Below, in pieces: positions 1-10,406 of a stretch of DNA of 64,000 nt. A model generated the notes under the pieces. The model saw only the letters and a program-made list of their open reading frames with translations. It was not told the DNA's origin and did not search any database. A program made the translations under genes and the position numbers. Positions within the stretch are counted from its first letter, which is position 1; the number at the start of each line of letters is the position of its first letter. This stretch comes from Orbus hercynius (GTDB lineage Bacteria; Pseudomonadota; Gammaproteobacteria; Enterobacterales; Orbaceae): NCBI RefSeq assembly GCF_003634275.1, contig NZ_RBWY01000004.1, forward strand, positions 62,001 through 126,000, given 5' to 3'.

Positions 1-1859
1 GCTTGTTGCGATTTAACGTCGCGCAGCATTTTAGGGGTTTTACCTAATAACACATCAAGCGGTAACTCAATGGGATTATTGTCAAAGTGAGTGTCATGTA
101 AAACTAACTCTTTTTTCTTGGTTGCCTCACCAATAACCGCGTACGGAGCACGTTCACGTCGGCATAACGCATCAAAAACTGGTAAACTTTCTGGCGCGAC
201 AGCAAGAACATAGCGTTCTTGTGATTCATTGCACCAAATTTCGAGCGGTGACATGCCCGGCTCATCATTTAAGATTTTGCGCAGCTCAAATTGCCCACCA
301 CAGCCGCCATCACTTACCAGTTCAGGCATGGCATTTGATAATCCGCCCGCACCTACATCGTGAATGAATAAAATAGGATTATCATCACCCAGTTGCCAGC
401 AGCGGTCGATCACCTCTTGGCAACGCCTTTCCATTTCAGGGTTATCGCGTTGTACCGATGCAAAGTCTAAATCCGCATCAGATTGACCTGAGGTCATTGA
501 CGAAGCCGCCCCACCACCTAAGCCTATATTCATCGATGGCCCGCCAAGCACAATTAATTTTGAACCGGCAGGAAATTCACCTTTTTTAATATGTTGTCGG
601 TTAATATTTCCAATACCACCGGCCAGCATGATCGGTTTATGATAACCGCGCAACTCTAAACCATTATGGCTATTCACTTGTTCTTCATAGGTACGGAAAT
701 ACCCTAATAGCGCAGGTCGGCCAAATTCATTATTAAAAGCAGCGCCACCGAGTGGACCATCAAGCATAATATCGAGTGCAGACACAATGCGATCGGGTTT
801 ACCAAAATCGTGTTCCCATGGCTGTTCAAAGCCAGGAATGCGTAAATTCGAGACAGAAAACCCGACTAAACCCGCTTTCGGTTTTGCGCCGCGGCCTGTT
901 GCGCCTTCATCACGAATCTCGCCGCCACTCCCGGTTGCAGCGCCTGGCCAAGGTGAAATCGCGGTGGGATGGTTATGTGTTTCGACCTTCATTAAAATAT
1001 CGGCGTACGTTTGATGAAAGCCGTATTGCTTGCCATCATGACTCGGATAAAACCGGCCAACAATTGAACCATCCATGACAGCCGCGTTATCTTTATAAGC
1101 AGAGGAAACATAGTCAGGGGTTGTTGCGAAGGTATTTTTGATCATGTTAAACAGCGATTTAGGCTGTACTTGACCATCAACAATCCAATCTGCATTGAAA
1201 ATTTTGTGCCGGCAATGCTCGGAGTTCGCTTGAGCAAACATGTACAATTCAACATCACTTGGATTACGCTTTAAACGATTAAAATTATCAAGTAAATAAT
1301 CAATCTCATCAGCAGCTAGTGCTAGCCCAAGTTCAATATTAGCTTGCTCTAACGCCGCCCGCCCTTTCACTAAAACATCAATCATCTTTAATGGTTGGGG
1401 GGATTGATGCGTGAAAAGCGCTTGCGCTTGTGTGAAATCATGACAGACACTTTCCATCATTCGATCGTGTATTAAGTCCATAAAGCTATGTTGCTGTGCT
1501 GTGGATAATGCTTGGCAATCAACGTAATACGCAATGCCGCGTTCGATGCGCGAAATCTGCGTTAAGCCACAATTATGAGCAATATCCGTTGCTTTCGATG
1601 ACCAAGGCGAAATTGTGCCCGCTCTGGGAATCACTAAAAATAATTGGCCACATACTTTTTGCTGATCAGCCTTAGGGCCATATTGCAATAGCGAATTCAA
1701 TGTTGAATGTGCCTTGGTAGTAAGCGGGTTAGCTAAATCAACAAAATGAACGTACTCAGAATAAATGGATTTGATAGGAAGGTTTTTTTCATGACAAAGG
1801 GCAAGTAACTTATTAATACGAAATGCAGATAATGCAGGCGACCCACGCAAAATTTCCAT
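1..1859 (-). CDS. purL: Phosphoribosylformylglycinamidine synthase, 5' part (gene runs off the left edge)
   Basis: Catalyses the ATP- and glutamine-dependent fourth step of de novo purine synthesis (FGAR to FGAM). Reading the minus strand from the ATG at 1859 gives [14 protein letters not shown], then [16 protein letters not shown], then [20 protein letters not shown], all colinear with enterobacterial PurL. About 619 codons are present of a protein usually near 1,295 residues, so the N-terminal and linker domains and the first synthetase domain are here and the glutaminase domain is outside. It lies about 130 bp downstream of mutM on the same strand. No frame disruption is seen. Confidence 0.97.
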   Translation of the reverse strand, partial: MEILRGSPALSAFRINKLLALCHEKNLPIKSIYSEYVHFVDLANPLTTKAHSTLNSLLQYGPKADQQKVCGQLFLVIPRAGTISPWSSKATDIAHNCGLTQISRIERGIAYYVDCQALSTAQQHSFMDLIHDRMMESVCHDFTQAQALFTHQSPQPLKMIDVLVKGRAALEQANIELGLALAADEIDYLLDNFNRLKRNPSDVELYMFAQANSEHCRHKIFNADWIVDGQVQPKSLFNMIKNTFATTPDYVSSAYKDNAAVMDGSIVGRFYPSHDGKQYGFHQTYADILMKVETHNHPTAISPWPGAATGSGGEIRDEGATGRGAKPKAGLVGFSVSNLRIPGFEQPWEHDFGKPDRIVSALDIMLDGPLGGAAFNNEFGRPALLGYFRTYEEQVNSHNGLELRGYHKPIMLAGGIGNINRQHIKKGEFPAGSKLIVLGGPSMNIGLGGGAASSMTSGQSDADLDFASVQRDNPEMERRCQEVIDRCWQLGDDNPILFIHDVGAGGLSNAMPELVSDGGCGGQFELRKILNDEPGMSPLEIWCNESQERYVLAVAPESLPVFDALCRRERAPYAVIGEATKKKELVLHDTHFDNNPIELPLDVLLGKTPKMLRDVKSQQ

Positions 1860-1987
1860 AACAGTTCTCTTTTTAGGCAAGATTAAATTCAGGAACACTA
1901 AAATTAGGCGAATACTATAACATCAATTCACCCAATCTTTTAATCTATCTTGCCTTTCATTTTTTTCGCTTTAATCGATGAAATACG

Positions 1988-2797
1988 CTATTTCTGGCAA
2001 TTCTGGCAATAAAATGTGTTTCGTTGCGCGATTTTTTGTGAGCAGATCGGCGTATGACAAGTGAAACATAAGTGCTGTGCTCGCCCATATACCTGTAATT
2101 GCTGCACAAAATAACCCGGCTTACCATCTGTCTGTAAGAAGTCTTTTAACGTTGTGCCGCCTTGTTTTATCGATTGTTCAAGCACACGTTTAATTGCTGC
2201 AACTAATAATGTTACTTCATCTTGTGTGAGCGTGCTGGCAATGCGCATCGGTAGAATTTTCGCCATAAATAACGATTCACTGGCATAAATATTACCGACA
2301 CCAACGACAATATGGTTATCCATAATCAAGGTTTTTATCGGCACTTTTTTATTGGCTATTTGCTGATGCAAATACTCGGCATTAAACTCGTCTGTAAGCG
2401 GCTCGGGTCCAAGTTTTTTCAGCTGTGGTAACCACTCTAAAAACGGCGTCCATAACCATGCCCCAAAGCGCCGAGGATCGGTATAACGTAATATCACGCC
2501 ATTGTCTAACACCAAATCAACGTGTTCATGCTTCTGTGCTGGCGTATCCTCAAGTAAAATACGTAGACTTCCTGACATACCCAAGTGAATCACAATCCAG
2601 CCGTGTTCCAATTGTAGCAACAAATATTTAGCCCGACGTTTAACATCAATAATACGTTGTCCCTTAGCTAACTCAATATCAGGATCAATCGGCCAACGGA
2701 GTTTTGGCTGGCGAATGACTAAAGCCGCAATAGTTTGATCTTTAAGGTATGGAAGAATACCTAATCGGCTGGTTTCAACCTCTGGAAGTTCTGGCAT
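1988..2797 (-). CDS. mutM: Formamidopyrimidine-DNA glycosylase (Fpg/MutM)
   Basis: Removes 8-oxoguanine and formamidopyrimidines from DNA and cuts the abasic site. At 269 residues it is the usual family length. The N-terminus PELPEVE supplies the catalytic Pro2 and Glu3, Lys57 lies in RRAKYLLL, the helix-two-turn-helix GVGNIYASE is present, and the C-terminus has a zinc finger CFTC...CQNC. It is transcribed away from pheA and points towards purL. With mutY on the other side of pheA, two of the three GO-system genes lie within 3 kb. Confidence 0.97.
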   Translation of the reverse strand: MPELPEVETSRLGILPYLKDQTIAALVIRQPKLRWPIDPDIELAKGQRIIDVKRRAKYLLLQLEHGWIVIHLGMSGSLRILLEDTPAQKHEHVDLVLDNGVILRYTDPRRFGAWLWTPFLEWLPQLKKLGPEPLTDEFNAEYLHQQIANKKVPIKTLIMDNHIVVGVGNIYASESLFMAKILPMRIASTLTQDEVTLLVAAIKRVLEQSIKQGGTTLKDFLQTDGKPGYFVQQLQVYGRAQHLCFTCHTPICSQKIAQRNTFYCQNCQK

Positions 2798-2993
2798 AGC
2801 AACAACTCAATTATCAATAATAATGAAGTTATCGTAACATAACTCAATACAGAGCAATAGCGAGAATCGTTGATTTGTTGTGCCATTATGGTGCGCAATA
2901 ATCATGCTGATCACACAATTGAATCGGTAAAAATGGCATCAAATTTTTGATCATGCTGTTTTAGATAAACTTTTATAACGGCTTGTCAATTAT

Positions 2994-3004
2994 TGGTATA
3001 TAAT
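2994..3004 (+). promoter_or_regulatory. Possible pheA promoter -10 region
   Basis: TATAAT at 2999-3004 lies 30 bp before the pheA start codon, within TTGGTATATAATG. No convincing -35 is seen at 16-18 bp; a TTGTCA at 2983-2988 is too close. No PheL-type leader peptide rich in phenylalanine is visible in front of pheA, so attenuation of the enterobacterial kind is not supported. Confidence 0.35.
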
Positions 3005-3034
3005 GCAGCATGATTTTATTTTAGCAAAATTACT

Positions 3035-4177
3035 ATGACAACAAATCCATTACTCCCTTTACGAGATAAAATTACTGCATTAGATAAGCAACTGCTTGAA
3101 TTACTTGTTCAGCGCCGTGAACTCTCCACCGAAGTTGTTAATACTAAAATCAAAGCCAATATTCCTGTTCGCGATCTTGAACGCGAACGCATCTTAATTA
3201 AAACGTTAATTGAGAAAGGTAAAGACTATCATCTTGATGAAATCTTCATTAAGCGTCTGTATCAAATCATTATTGAAGATTCCGTGCGACTACAGCAACG
3301 TATTTTACAAGAAAACCTTAATCACAATACCATCAAGTCAGCTAACATTGCCTTTCTTGGGCCGATTGGTTCATATTCTCACTCAGCAACTCGTCGTTAT
3401 GCTGCGCATCATTTTGATCAGATTATCGAATCAAGCTGCTCAAATTTCAAAGATATCTTTGACCAAGTCGAGAATGGTAGCGTGGATTATGGGGTTTTGC
3501 CAATTGAAAATACCAGTTCGGGTTCAATTAATGAAGTGTATGACTTATTACAAAAAACCAATTTACATATTATTGGTGAATTATCATTACCAATTGATCA
3601 CTGTATTTTAGCTAATGAAGAAGCAACATTAGCAACCATTGATACTGTCTATAGCCATCCACAGCCATTCCAACAATGCACTAACTTTTTAGCCAATTAC
3701 CCAAATTGGAAAATTGTCTACTGCGATAGTACATCTTCAGCGATGGATACCGTTGCAAAGCGCAATCAGCCGAATGTTGCCGCGATTGGTAATAAAGACG
3801 GCGGTGAACTTTATGGCTTACAGGTCTTAGAACATAATTTTGCCAACCAAAAAGAGAACATTACGCGTTTCATTATTTTGGCGCGTAAAGCCGTTGAAGT
3901 ATCTGACCAAATACCAGCAAAAACCACGATTCTAATGAAAACAGGTCAACAAGCCGGTGCCTTAGTCGATGCACTGCTAATTTTACGTAATCATGATATC
4001 GTCATGACTAAGCTTGAGTCGCGGCCGATTCATGGTAATCCTTGGGAAGAAATGTTCTATATCGACATGCAAGGCAACCTTGAGACCGTCAAGATGCAAC
4101 AAGCCTTAAAGGAGCTTTCCTCTATTACGCTATTTTTAAAAGTGCTAGGCTGTTATCCAAGTGATAGTGTCTTTTAA
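3035..4177 (+). CDS. pheA: Bifunctional chorismate mutase / prephenate dehydratase (P-protein)
   Basis: Converts chorismate to prephenate and then to phenylpyruvate, the committed branch to phenylalanine. At 380 residues it matches the enterobacterial P-protein. Domains in order are an AroQ-type helical chorismate mutase (about 1-90), a prephenate dehydratase domain (about 105-285) with the NITRFIIL segment that carries the Thr-Arg-Phe catalytic motif, and a C-terminal ACT domain with the ESRP motif in [16 protein letters not shown], which binds phenylalanine for feedback inhibition. It lies 20 bp before mutY. Feedback control at protein level is therefore likely; transcriptional attenuation is not evident. 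Confidence 0.96.
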   Translation: MTTNPLLPLRDKITALDKQLLELLVQRRELSTEVVNTKIKANIPVRDLERERILIKTLIEKGKDYHLDEIFIKRLYQIIIEDSVRLQQRILQENLNHNTIKSANIAFLGPIGSYSHSATRRYAAHHFDQIIESSCSNFKDIFDQVENGSVDYGVLPIENTSSGSINEVYDLLQKTNLHIIGELSLPIDHCILANEEATLATIDTVYSHPQPFQQCTNFLANYPNWKIVYCDSTSSAMDTVAKRNQPNVAAIGNKDGGELYGLQVLEHNFANQKENITRFIILARKAVEVSDQIPAKTTILMKTGQQAGALVDALLILRNHDIVMTKLESRPIHGNPWEEMFYIDMQGNLETVKMQQALKELSSITLFLKVLGCYPSDSVF

Positions 4178-4197
4178 CGCAATAATTAAGAGCGGCG

Positions 4198-5253
4198 ATG
4201 ACAACTTTTTCTGATCGTGTAATTGCGTGGTATGACCAATTTGGTCGTAAAACACTGCCTTGGCAGCTTGAAAAAACACCTTACCATGTTTGGCTATCTG
4301 AAGTGATGCTTCAGCAAACTCAAGTGGTCACAGTCATACCCTACTTCACGCGCTTTATTGAGCGATTCCCAACCGTCGTTGATTTAGCTAAAGCACCGGT
4401 TGATGATGTATTACATTTGTGGACAGGCCTAGGTTATTATGCCCGAGCGCGTAACTTGCACAAAACCGCGCAAACCGTTGCTGAAAAATTTGCTGGCGTA
4501 TTTCCCACCAAATTCGATGATGTATTAAGTTTACCCGGTATTGGCCGCTCAACCGCTGGAGCGATTTTATCATTATCGCAAAAACAGCATTTTGCCATAC
4601 TCGACGGCAATGTAAAACGCGTACTAACGCGTTATTTTGCTGTTGAAGGTTGGCCGGGCAATAAAACCATTGAAAATCAATTATGGCAACTATCAGAGCA
4701 AGTAACACCGGCAAATGGAGTGGAGAAATTTAATCAAGCCATGATGGATATTGGCGCAACCATCTGCACACGAAGTAAGCCAAAGTGTTCACTCTGTCCA
4801 TTGAAACAAGACTGTATTGCTTATGCAACAGACAGTTGGCAAGCTTACCCAACTAAAAAACCTAAACAGACCATTCCAACCAAGACGGCGTATTTTTTGA
4901 TCTTGGAACAACAACGCAAAATTTGGCTCGAAAAACGCCCACCAGCGGGAATCTGGGGCGGATTATATTGTTTTCCACAGTTTTCGTCTTATGACGATCT
5001 TGAAAAATGGCTAGCAACACACAACATCACCAGTAGCAAGTTGACCCAGCTTATTGCCTTTAAGCATACCTTTAGCCATTTTCATCTCGACATTGTGCCA
5101 ATTTATGCGCAGGTAATAAAAAATAACGCTTGCTTAGATGAATCCGCTGGTTGTTGGTATCACTTAGCCGATCCACCTAAAATAGGGCTGGCAACACCAG
5201 TAAGTAATTTATTACAACAATTAACGCTAGCGCAATCATCGCTTTTGACCTAA
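4198..5253 (+). CDS. mutY: Adenine DNA glycosylase MutY
   Basis: Excises adenine mispaired with 8-oxoguanine. At 351 residues it matches E. coli MutY. The catalytic Glu35 lies in [13 protein letters not shown], the helix-hairpin-helix is [12 protein letters not shown], the active-site Asp lies in [12 protein letters not shown], and a CX6CX2CX5C cluster ([17 protein letters not shown]) binds the [4Fe-4S] centre. The C-terminal NUDIX-like domain has [17 protein letters not shown]. The ATG at 4198 follows GAGCGGCG and lies 20 bp after pheA, so the two are probably co-transcribed. Confidence 0.97.
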   Translation: MTTFSDRVIAWYDQFGRKTLPWQLEKTPYHVWLSEVMLQQTQVVTVIPYFTRFIERFPTVVDLAKAPVDDVLHLWTGLGYYARARNLHKTAQTVAEKFAGVFPTKFDDVLSLPGIGRSTAGAILSLSQKQHFAILDGNVKRVLTRYFAVEGWPGNKTIENQLWQLSEQVTPANGVEKFNQAMMDIGATICTRSKPKCSLCPLKQDCIAYATDSWQAYPTKKPKQTIPTKTAYFLILEQQRKIWLEKRPPAGIWGGLYCFPQFSSYDDLEKWLATHNITSSKLTQLIAFKHTFSHFHLDIVPIYAQVIKNNACLDESAGCWYHLADPPKIGLATPVSNLLQQLTLAQSSLLT

Positions 5254-5300
5254 TTATTTTTACGCTATAATTTTATAAGTTATAGCAAAAGGAAAATCCT

Positions 5301-5570
5301 ATGAGCAGAATAATCTATTGCCATTTTTTAAAGCAAGAAGCACCCGGTCTTGATTTTCAACTTTATCCAGGCGAACTGGGTAAACGTATTTTTACCGAAA
5401 TATCGAAAGAAGCTTGGTCACAATGGATGAAAAAACAGACTATGCTCATTAATGAACATAAACTCAATATGATGAATCCCGAACATCGTAAACAGATTGA
5501 AACAGAAATGGTCAACTTTTTATTTCATGGTCAAGACGTCACGATTGCCGGTTATAAGCCACAAAATTAA
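5301..5570 (+). CDS. yggX: Probable Fe(2+)-trafficking protein YggX
   Basis: Small cytosolic protein of 89 residues tied to iron availability and protection of labile Fe-S clusters. The YggX signature is clear: [19 protein letters not shown], the central [10 protein letters not shown] and [20 protein letters not shown]. The conserved cysteine is at position 7. It directly follows mutY, itself an Fe-S enzyme, as in Enterobacteriaceae (mutY-yggX-mltC). The ribosome site AAGGAAAA precedes the ATG, and a TATAAT-like sequence near 5264 may give it its own promoter. Confidence 0.95.
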   Translation: MSRIIYCHFLKQEAPGLDFQLYPGELGKRIFTEISKEAWSQWMKKQTMLINEHKLNMMNPEHRKQIETEMVNFLFHGQDVTIAGYKPQN

Positions 5571-5594
5571 TTTTATTATTAGGTGTACGATTAC

Positions 5595-6668
5595 ATGAGT
5601 AAAAAGATAACGTGTTGCAAAATATTGTCAGTTATTACGCTAGCCGCTTTACTGAACGCTTGTGGTTCCAAAGACAGTTCGCAAGAAGCACCTATCTATG
5701 TTAAAGATACCAATGCCTTTAATATTCTCATCAGCCAGTACGCAAATAATATTGAACAAATTTGGGGACTTCATGAAGTCTTAATTGCCGGGCCAAAAGA
5801 TTACGTACAATATAGTGATGATTTACAAACGCGTACGCATATTAATTTTGTTTCCGGTAAACTAACTATCGAGACCTTATCATCCGATCCGGCAACCGCA
5901 TTAAAATCAGCGATTGTCACAACATTATTAATGTCCGAACCTGAAGATATCATCAAGCAATCACAATCAAGTATTGATGTCACCAAAGAGCCATTCTTAT
6001 ATAAACAAATTGTCGATGAAACCGGGCAGCCTATTCGTTGGGAATGGCGCGCGGTTCATTACGCTCAGTATCTCATCGATACCCAAGTAAAAGTTCGCAC
6101 ATCAGACAACCAAAAAATTAGTTATATTGTCATTAATTTAGTGCCGAATCATGTAAACGAACGTGCCCATAAATTCATGCCACTCGTACAAGAAGCAGCT
6201 GCGCAATACTATGTAGATGAAAAATTGATTCTCGCCATAATGGAGGTCGAATCAAACTTTAACCCATTTGCCGTCAGCAGCAGTGATGCGCTTGGTTTGA
6301 TGCAAGTACAGCAACATACCGCAGGTCGAGATCTCTATAAGCGCTGGGGCAAAAAAGGAGAACCTACTCGGGCTTATCTATTAGAACCGCGTAATAATAT
6401 ATATATGGGCACCGCTTATTTAGCGTTAATTCGTGATTCGTATCTTGCTGGCATAAAAAACCCAATATCCATGCGTTATGCCATTATCACCTCTTATAAT
6501 GGTGGAGCTGGCAGCGTATTAAGAACATTTTCGAGCGATCGAAATAAAGCGGTGGACGTGATTAACTCGTTATCGCCTGAGCAGGTCTACAATAAGCTAG
6601 TGACTTCACATGTATCACAAGAGTCGCGTAATTATTTAATCAAAGTTAATCGGCTACTAACTAAGTAA
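5595..6668 (+). CDS. mltC: Membrane-bound lytic murein transglycosylase C
   Basis: Outer-membrane lipoprotein that cleaves peptidoglycan with formation of 1,6-anhydromuramic acid. The lipobox LLNAC puts the lipidated cysteine at residue 23 when the ATG at 5595 is used; AGGTG at 5581-5585 sits 9 bp before it, which favours it over an in-frame GTG at 5583. After an N-terminal MltC domain, the SLT domain shows the catalytic glutamate in MEVESNFNPFAVS, then ALGLMQVQ and YNGGAGSVLR. It completes the mutY-yggX-mltC order known from enterobacteria. Confidence 0.95.
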   Translation: MSKKITCCKILSVITLAALLNACGSKDSSQEAPIYVKDTNAFNILISQYANNIEQIWGLHEVLIAGPKDYVQYSDDLQTRTHINFVSGKLTIETLSSDPATALKSAIVTTLLMSEPEDIIKQSQSSIDVTKEPFLYKQIVDETGQPIRWEWRAVHYAQYLIDTQVKVRTSDNQKISYIVINLVPNHVNERAHKFMPLVQEAAAQYYVDEKLILAIMEVESNFNPFAVSSSDALGLMQVQQHTAGRDLYKRWGKKGEPTRAYLLEPRNNIYMGTAYLALIRDSYLAGIKNPISMRYAIITSYNGGAGSVLRTFSSDRNKAVDVINSLSPEQVYNKLVTSHVSQESRNYLIKVNRLLTK

Positions 6669-6752
6669 CTCAGACTTTGGTATCGCATAATTAACCAAGT
6701 AACTGAAACAAACATTATCCGTTTAATGCATAACTAATTGAATAGAAATAAT

Positions 6753-7853
6753 ATGATAACAAAATTACCTGAACATAATTATCAGTTTTTACTGAATCAA
6801 AAAGTTGCGCAGACTCAAGAATTATTTAGCGAGTTTAACTTACCATCACTTGCGGTTTATCCTTCACCAACTCGCCACTATCGCATGCGAGTTGAGTTTC
6901 GTATCTGGCATAATAAAGACGAGTTATATCATATTATGTCAGAACCTAAAACGCATAAACGTATCGAGATAACAACATTTCCTATTGCTTCAAAACGAAT
7001 TAATCAAGCGATGTCAGCTATCGTTCCGCTCTTAAAATGGAATGATATTTTGCGGCATAAACTGTTTCAAATTGACTATCTATCAACATTAAGTGAGCAA
7101 TTAATTATTTCACTGCTTTATCATCGTAAACTTGATGACGAGTGGATAATGCAAGCCAAACAATTAAAATCATCGCTAGCCGAGCAGGGTATACATGCCC
7201 ATATTATTGGCCGAGCCTCAAATCAAAAGATCTGCTTAGACCAAGACTACATTGACGAACAACTTTGCGTGGCGGGTAAGCAATATATTTATCGGCAGGT
7301 TGAAAATAGTTTTACCCAGCCCAATGCTGCGATTAATATCGACATGCTAAACTGGGCAGTCAATGTCACCAAAGGGTTATCCGGCGATTTATTAGAACTT
7401 TATTGCGGCAATGGTAATTTCTCTGTCGCCCTTGCGCAAAACTTTAAACACGTCGTGGCAACAGAAGTAGCTAAAGCATCGGTCAAAGCTGCACAATACA
7501 ATATTATAGCGAATAATATTGATAATTTAAAAATCGCACGCCTCTCCGCAGAAGAGTTCACTCAAGCAATGAATGGTATTAAAGCTTTTAAGCGCTTAGA
7601 GGGAATTAATCTATCAACCTATCAATTTAAGACTATTTTAGTCGATCCACCCCGTAGTGGCCTTGATGAGCAAACACTGATGATGGCTGCAAACTATGAC
7701 ACCGTGATTTATATTTCATGTAATCCACTCACATTAAAAGAAAATTTATCCGTATTGGCTAAAACCCATATTATCAGCCACGTTGCTGTTTTTGACCAAT
7801 TCCCTTATACCAATCATTTGGAAATCGGTATGGTATTATCTAAAAAACATTAA
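6753..7853 (+). CDS. trmA: tRNA (uracil-5-)-methyltransferase TrmA
   Basis: Makes m5U54 (ribothymidine) in the T-loop of tRNAs using S-adenosylmethionine. The sequence aligns along its length with E. coli Trm[13 protein letters not shown] near the start, [15 protein letters not shown], the SAM site [25 protein letters not shown], and the nucleophilic cysteine in ISCNPLTL. The ATG at 6753 is preferred; a TTG at 6738 would add five residues not found in relatives. It stands alone, followed by 300 bp of non-coding DNA. Confidence 0.96.
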   Translation: MITKLPEHNYQFLLNQKVAQTQELFSEFNLPSLAVYPSPTRHYRMRVEFRIWHNKDELYHIMSEPKTHKRIEITTFPIASKRINQAMSAIVPLLKWNDILRHKLFQIDYLSTLSEQLIISLLYHRKLDDEWIMQAKQLKSSLAEQGIHAHIIGRASNQKICLDQDYIDEQLCVAGKQYIYRQVENSFTQPNAAINIDMLNWAVNVTKGLSGDLLELYCGNGNFSVALAQNFKHVVATEVAKASVKAAQYNIIANNIDNLKIARLSAEEFTQAMNGIKAFKRLEGINLSTYQFKTILVDPPRSGLDEQTLMMAANYDTVIYISCNPLTLKENLSVLAKTHIISHVAVFDQFPYTNHLEIGMVLSKKH

Positions 7854-7917
7854 ACCCAATTCGTACTAAGGCACGATTAAATCGAGACAATTCAACTTAA
7901 ATTCAGATAAAAAAATA

Positions 7918-7935
7918 CCCTAACCTAAGTTAGGG
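7918..7935 (-). terminator. Hairpin with T-rich tail on the minus strand
   Basis: CCCTAAC and GTTAGGG form a 7-bp stem with a 4-base loop. On the minus strand the stem is followed by TATTTTTTT, the shape of an intrinsic terminator; on the plus strand no T-run follows. No minus-strand gene is seen upstream of it, so its role is unclear; it may still act on trmA transcripts as a 3' stem. Confidence 0.4.
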
Positions 7936-8048
7936 CTGCATTAAATTGCAAGGAATGGATGAAAGGAAATAAAACAATGAAACAACTACACTTTAGTTTC
8001 ATTAGTTAACAATTTAACAGCTTGCCTATAACTAAAAGATGACATCCA

Positions 8049-8066
8049 AATGACAAGATTGTCATT
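8049..8066. promoter_or_regulatory. CusR box (palindromic response-regulator site)
   Basis: AATGACAA-GA-TTGTCATT is a perfect inverted repeat with a 2-base spacer. It agrees with the known E. coli CusR box (AAATGACAA, two bases, TTGTCATTT). It lies about 90 bp before the cusR start and upstream of a TATAAT, so autoregulation of the two-component operon is likely. Confidence 0.8.
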
Positions 8067-8075
8067 ATTATTTTA

Positions 8076-8106
8076 TTAACAGTTTTTATTAATTTATTAC
8101 TATAAT
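8076..8106 (+). promoter_or_regulatory. Probable cusRS promoter
   Basis: TATAAT at 8101-8106 is preceded by TTAACA at 8076-8081, a long 19-bp spacing that would need activation. The CusR box lies just upstream of the -35, a usual position for OmpR-family activators. The -10 is 50 bp before the cusR ATG. Confidence 0.55.
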
Positions 8107-8155
8107 AGGTCTAGTTCTTCATTGTTTTATATGAATCGCAAGGAAAGAGTATCAA

Positions 8156-8845
8156 ATGAAATTATTAGTAGTTGAAGATGAACTCAAAACGGGAGAGTAC
8201 CTCCGTCAAGGACTCATTGAGTCTGGTTTCATCGTAGACTTAGCCAATAATGGCTTAGATGGTTATCATCGTGCAATGACTGAAGAATATGATTTAATTA
8301 TTTTAGATGTAATGCTTCCCGATATCAGTGGTTGGAAAATCATTCAATCTTTACGCGATATCGATAAGGAAACGCAAATCATTTTATTAACCGCGATGGG
8401 AAGCGTTGAAGACAAAGTAAAAGGATTTAACCTTGGTGCGGATGATTATTTAGTTAAACCTTTTTCATTTGCAGAATTACTGGCGCGAATTAAATCACTA
8501 TTACGTCGTAATGTTCCGCAAGTCAATCTTAATAAGCTTACTGCCGCCGATCTTGTCATGGATTTACCTAAGCGAACGGTAACAAGAAGCGGCAAACGAA
8601 TCGATTTAACCAACAAAGAGTTTTTATTATTAGAATATTTTTTGCGTTATCAAGGCGAAGTATTACCGCGTTCCCTTATTGCATCGCAAGTTTGGGATAT
8701 GAATTTTGATAGCGATACTAATGTGATTGATGTTGCAGTGCGCCGGTTACGTAATAAGATTGATGCTAATTTTGAACCTAAATTGATTCACACAATCCGT
8801 GGTATGGGCTATAAACTTGATGTTAATATTGAAGAAAAACTCTAA
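8156..8845 (+). CDS. cusR: Copper/silver response regulator CusR
   Basis: OmpR-family regulator of 229 residues. The receiver domain has the acidic pocket EDE at 7-9, phospho-acceptor Asp51 in [10 protein letters not shown], and the switch lysine in DDYLVKPF. The winged-helix domain carries [14 protein letters not shown] and [20 protein letters not shown], nearly identical to E. coli CusR. A perfect CusR box upstream supports the assignment. The cusS frame starts inside its last codons. No cusCFBA efflux genes lie within this window, so the target operon is elsewhere or lost. Confidence 0.93.
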   Translation: MKLLVVEDELKTGEYLRQGLIESGFIVDLANNGLDGYHRAMTEEYDLIILDVMLPDISGWKIIQSLRDIDKETQIILLTAMGSVEDKVKGFNLGADDYLVKPFSFAELLARIKSLLRRNVPQVNLNKLTAADLVMDLPKRTVTRSGKRIDLTNKEFLLLEYFLRYQGEVLPRSLIASQVWDMNFDSDTNVIDVAVRRLRNKIDANFEPKLIHTIRGMGYKLDVNIEEKL

Positions 8846-10259
8846 TCCTAAAGCTCGCTTTTTCAGCAGCCTTAGGATTCCGCTCATCATATGTCTATTG
8901 GCATGCTCACTGCTTTATACATTAAGTCATCTCATTGAACGCTCTTTTGAACAATATGCAATGTCACAAAATGTCGCAGAATTAAATTCAATTATCGATT
9001 CACTTGAACGAGAATTATCATACTATGATCCTGATAAAGAACGTAATGACCTTATTCAAAATATTTTGTTAATTCTAGCAAGTCACCATCAACTTTTTGT
9101 AAATATTTCAGGTGCGAATAACAAGGTTCTTTATAAAACTCGTGGCCCAAATTTGCGGCAAGCAAATAATAATATTGATATGAACAGTATCATCAAACAT
9201 GGTCAAAATGCACTGTGGAATTATAATAACAATACCTATTTAATTGCAGCATCTCAAGTTATAGCGCCTAATCAAGAACAATTCACCATTATTGTAGCGG
9301 CTAACCAAAATATCCAATTAGATTTTATCGAGCGTTTACATAATGGTTTACTGATATTATTAACATTATCGTGTGTTCTGATTTTAAGTGGTACGGCATT
9401 AACCCTCTATTTAACGCAAAAACCGATCAATAAACTGATCAAAAAAATAGGTCAAGTCGACTCAAAAAGCTTAAATGCTCGCATTCCAAAAGATGCAGTC
9501 CCGGCTAAATATGCCAGTTTGGTTGATGCCTTTAATGAAATGATTTCAAGAATGGATACCGTCTTTCAAAGGCAAAGTAATTTTACAGCTGATATTGCCC
9601 ATGAAATGCGAACACCTATCACCAACCTAACAACCCACACACAAATTGCCTTAAATAATGCCAGAACAGCTGATGAATACAAAGAAGTACTGTATTCAAA
9701 TCTTGAGGAGTTTGAAAAGTTATCTCAAATTATTACTGATATGCTCTTTTTAGCTCAAGCTGATAACAAGCAATTAGTTCCAAAGCTTACTGAAGTTAAT
9801 TTAATCGATATGTTTACTATTATGTTTGACTATTATGAATATCTTAGTGAAGATAAAAATGTGATGTTAAAACTGCAAGGGAGCTGCCCTTCCATTCTTG
9901 GTGATAAATTGATGATCGGCAGAGCCGTCGGTAACTTACTCTCGAATGCGATTCGTTATACCCCAAAGGGCGAAACAATCACTGTCACACTTAGCCAAGC
10001 AAGTAACAAATTGGTTAAAGTTATTGTTGCCAATCCGGGGAAACCGATTGAAGCTAAACATTTACCACTTTTATTTGACCGTTTTTACCGTACTGATGAA
10101 TCTCGTCAACGCAATGGTGAAGGAGCCGGAATTGGACTGGCTATAGTCAAATCCATTGTCGAAACACATCAAGGACATATTTTAGTCGAATCTGATCAAC
10201 AATCCACTCGTTTTATTATGACTTTTCCGATTCCCTCAAAAGGTAAAAAATCGCTCTAA
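8820..10259 (+). CDS. cusS: Copper/silver sensor histidine kinase CusS
   Basis: Inner-membrane sensor with two membrane spans (near residues 19-36 and 180-200) around a periplasmic sensing region, then HAMP, HisKA and HATPase domains. The H-box is [13 protein letters not shown], the N-box [10 protein letters not shown], the G-boxes [13 protein letters not shown]. The C-terminal half is close to E. coli CusS; the sensor loop is shorter and lacks the His/Met-rich stretch of that protein. The start is uncertain: the ATG at 8820 overlaps cusR by 26 bp, and an earlier in-frame ATG exists at 8799. The overlap indicates translational coupling. Confidence 0.9.
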   Translation: MLILKKNSNPKARFFSSLRIPLIICLLACSLLYTLSHLIERSFEQYAMSQNVAELNSIIDSLERELSYYDPDKERNDLIQNILLILASHHQLFVNISGANNKVLYKTRGPNLRQANNNIDMNSIIKHGQNALWNYNNNTYLIAASQVIAPNQEQFTIIVAANQNIQLDFIERLHNGLLILLTLSCVLILSGTALTLYLTQKPINKLIKKIGQVDSKSLNARIPKDAVPAKYASLVDAFNEMISRMDTVFQRQSNFTADIAHEMRTPITNLTTHTQIALNNARTADEYKEVLYSNLEEFEKLSQIITDMLFLAQADNKQLVPKLTEVNLIDMFTIMFDYYEYLSEDKNVMLKLQGSCPSILGDKLMIGRAVGNLLSNAIRYTPKGETITVTLSQASNKLVKVIVANPGKPIEAKHLPLLFDRFYRTDESRQRNGEGAGIGLAIVKSIVETHQGHILVESDQQSTRFIMTFPIPSKGKKSL

Positions 10260-10406
10260 ATGGATAAAAATTACGTTATCCAATAGCCATCTTGCTGTAT
10301 AATGTGACGCAATTTATGTTGTAAATTGCCTATGTCACAGGTCTAAAAAGGTTAACAACCCTATTTATTGTGTACTGGCGCTAAACAATTCTATTAGGAA
10401 TACTGT

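Noticed and set aside
2830-3034. Phenylalanine leader peptide and attenuator before pheA
   Set aside because: No short frame rich in phenylalanine and no terminator/antiterminator pair is visible.
7957-8010. Tiny frame (MKQLHFSFIS) with a good ribosome site upstream of cusR
   Set aside because: Only ten codons and a weak hairpin follow; no leader-peptide logic such as repeated codons is seen.
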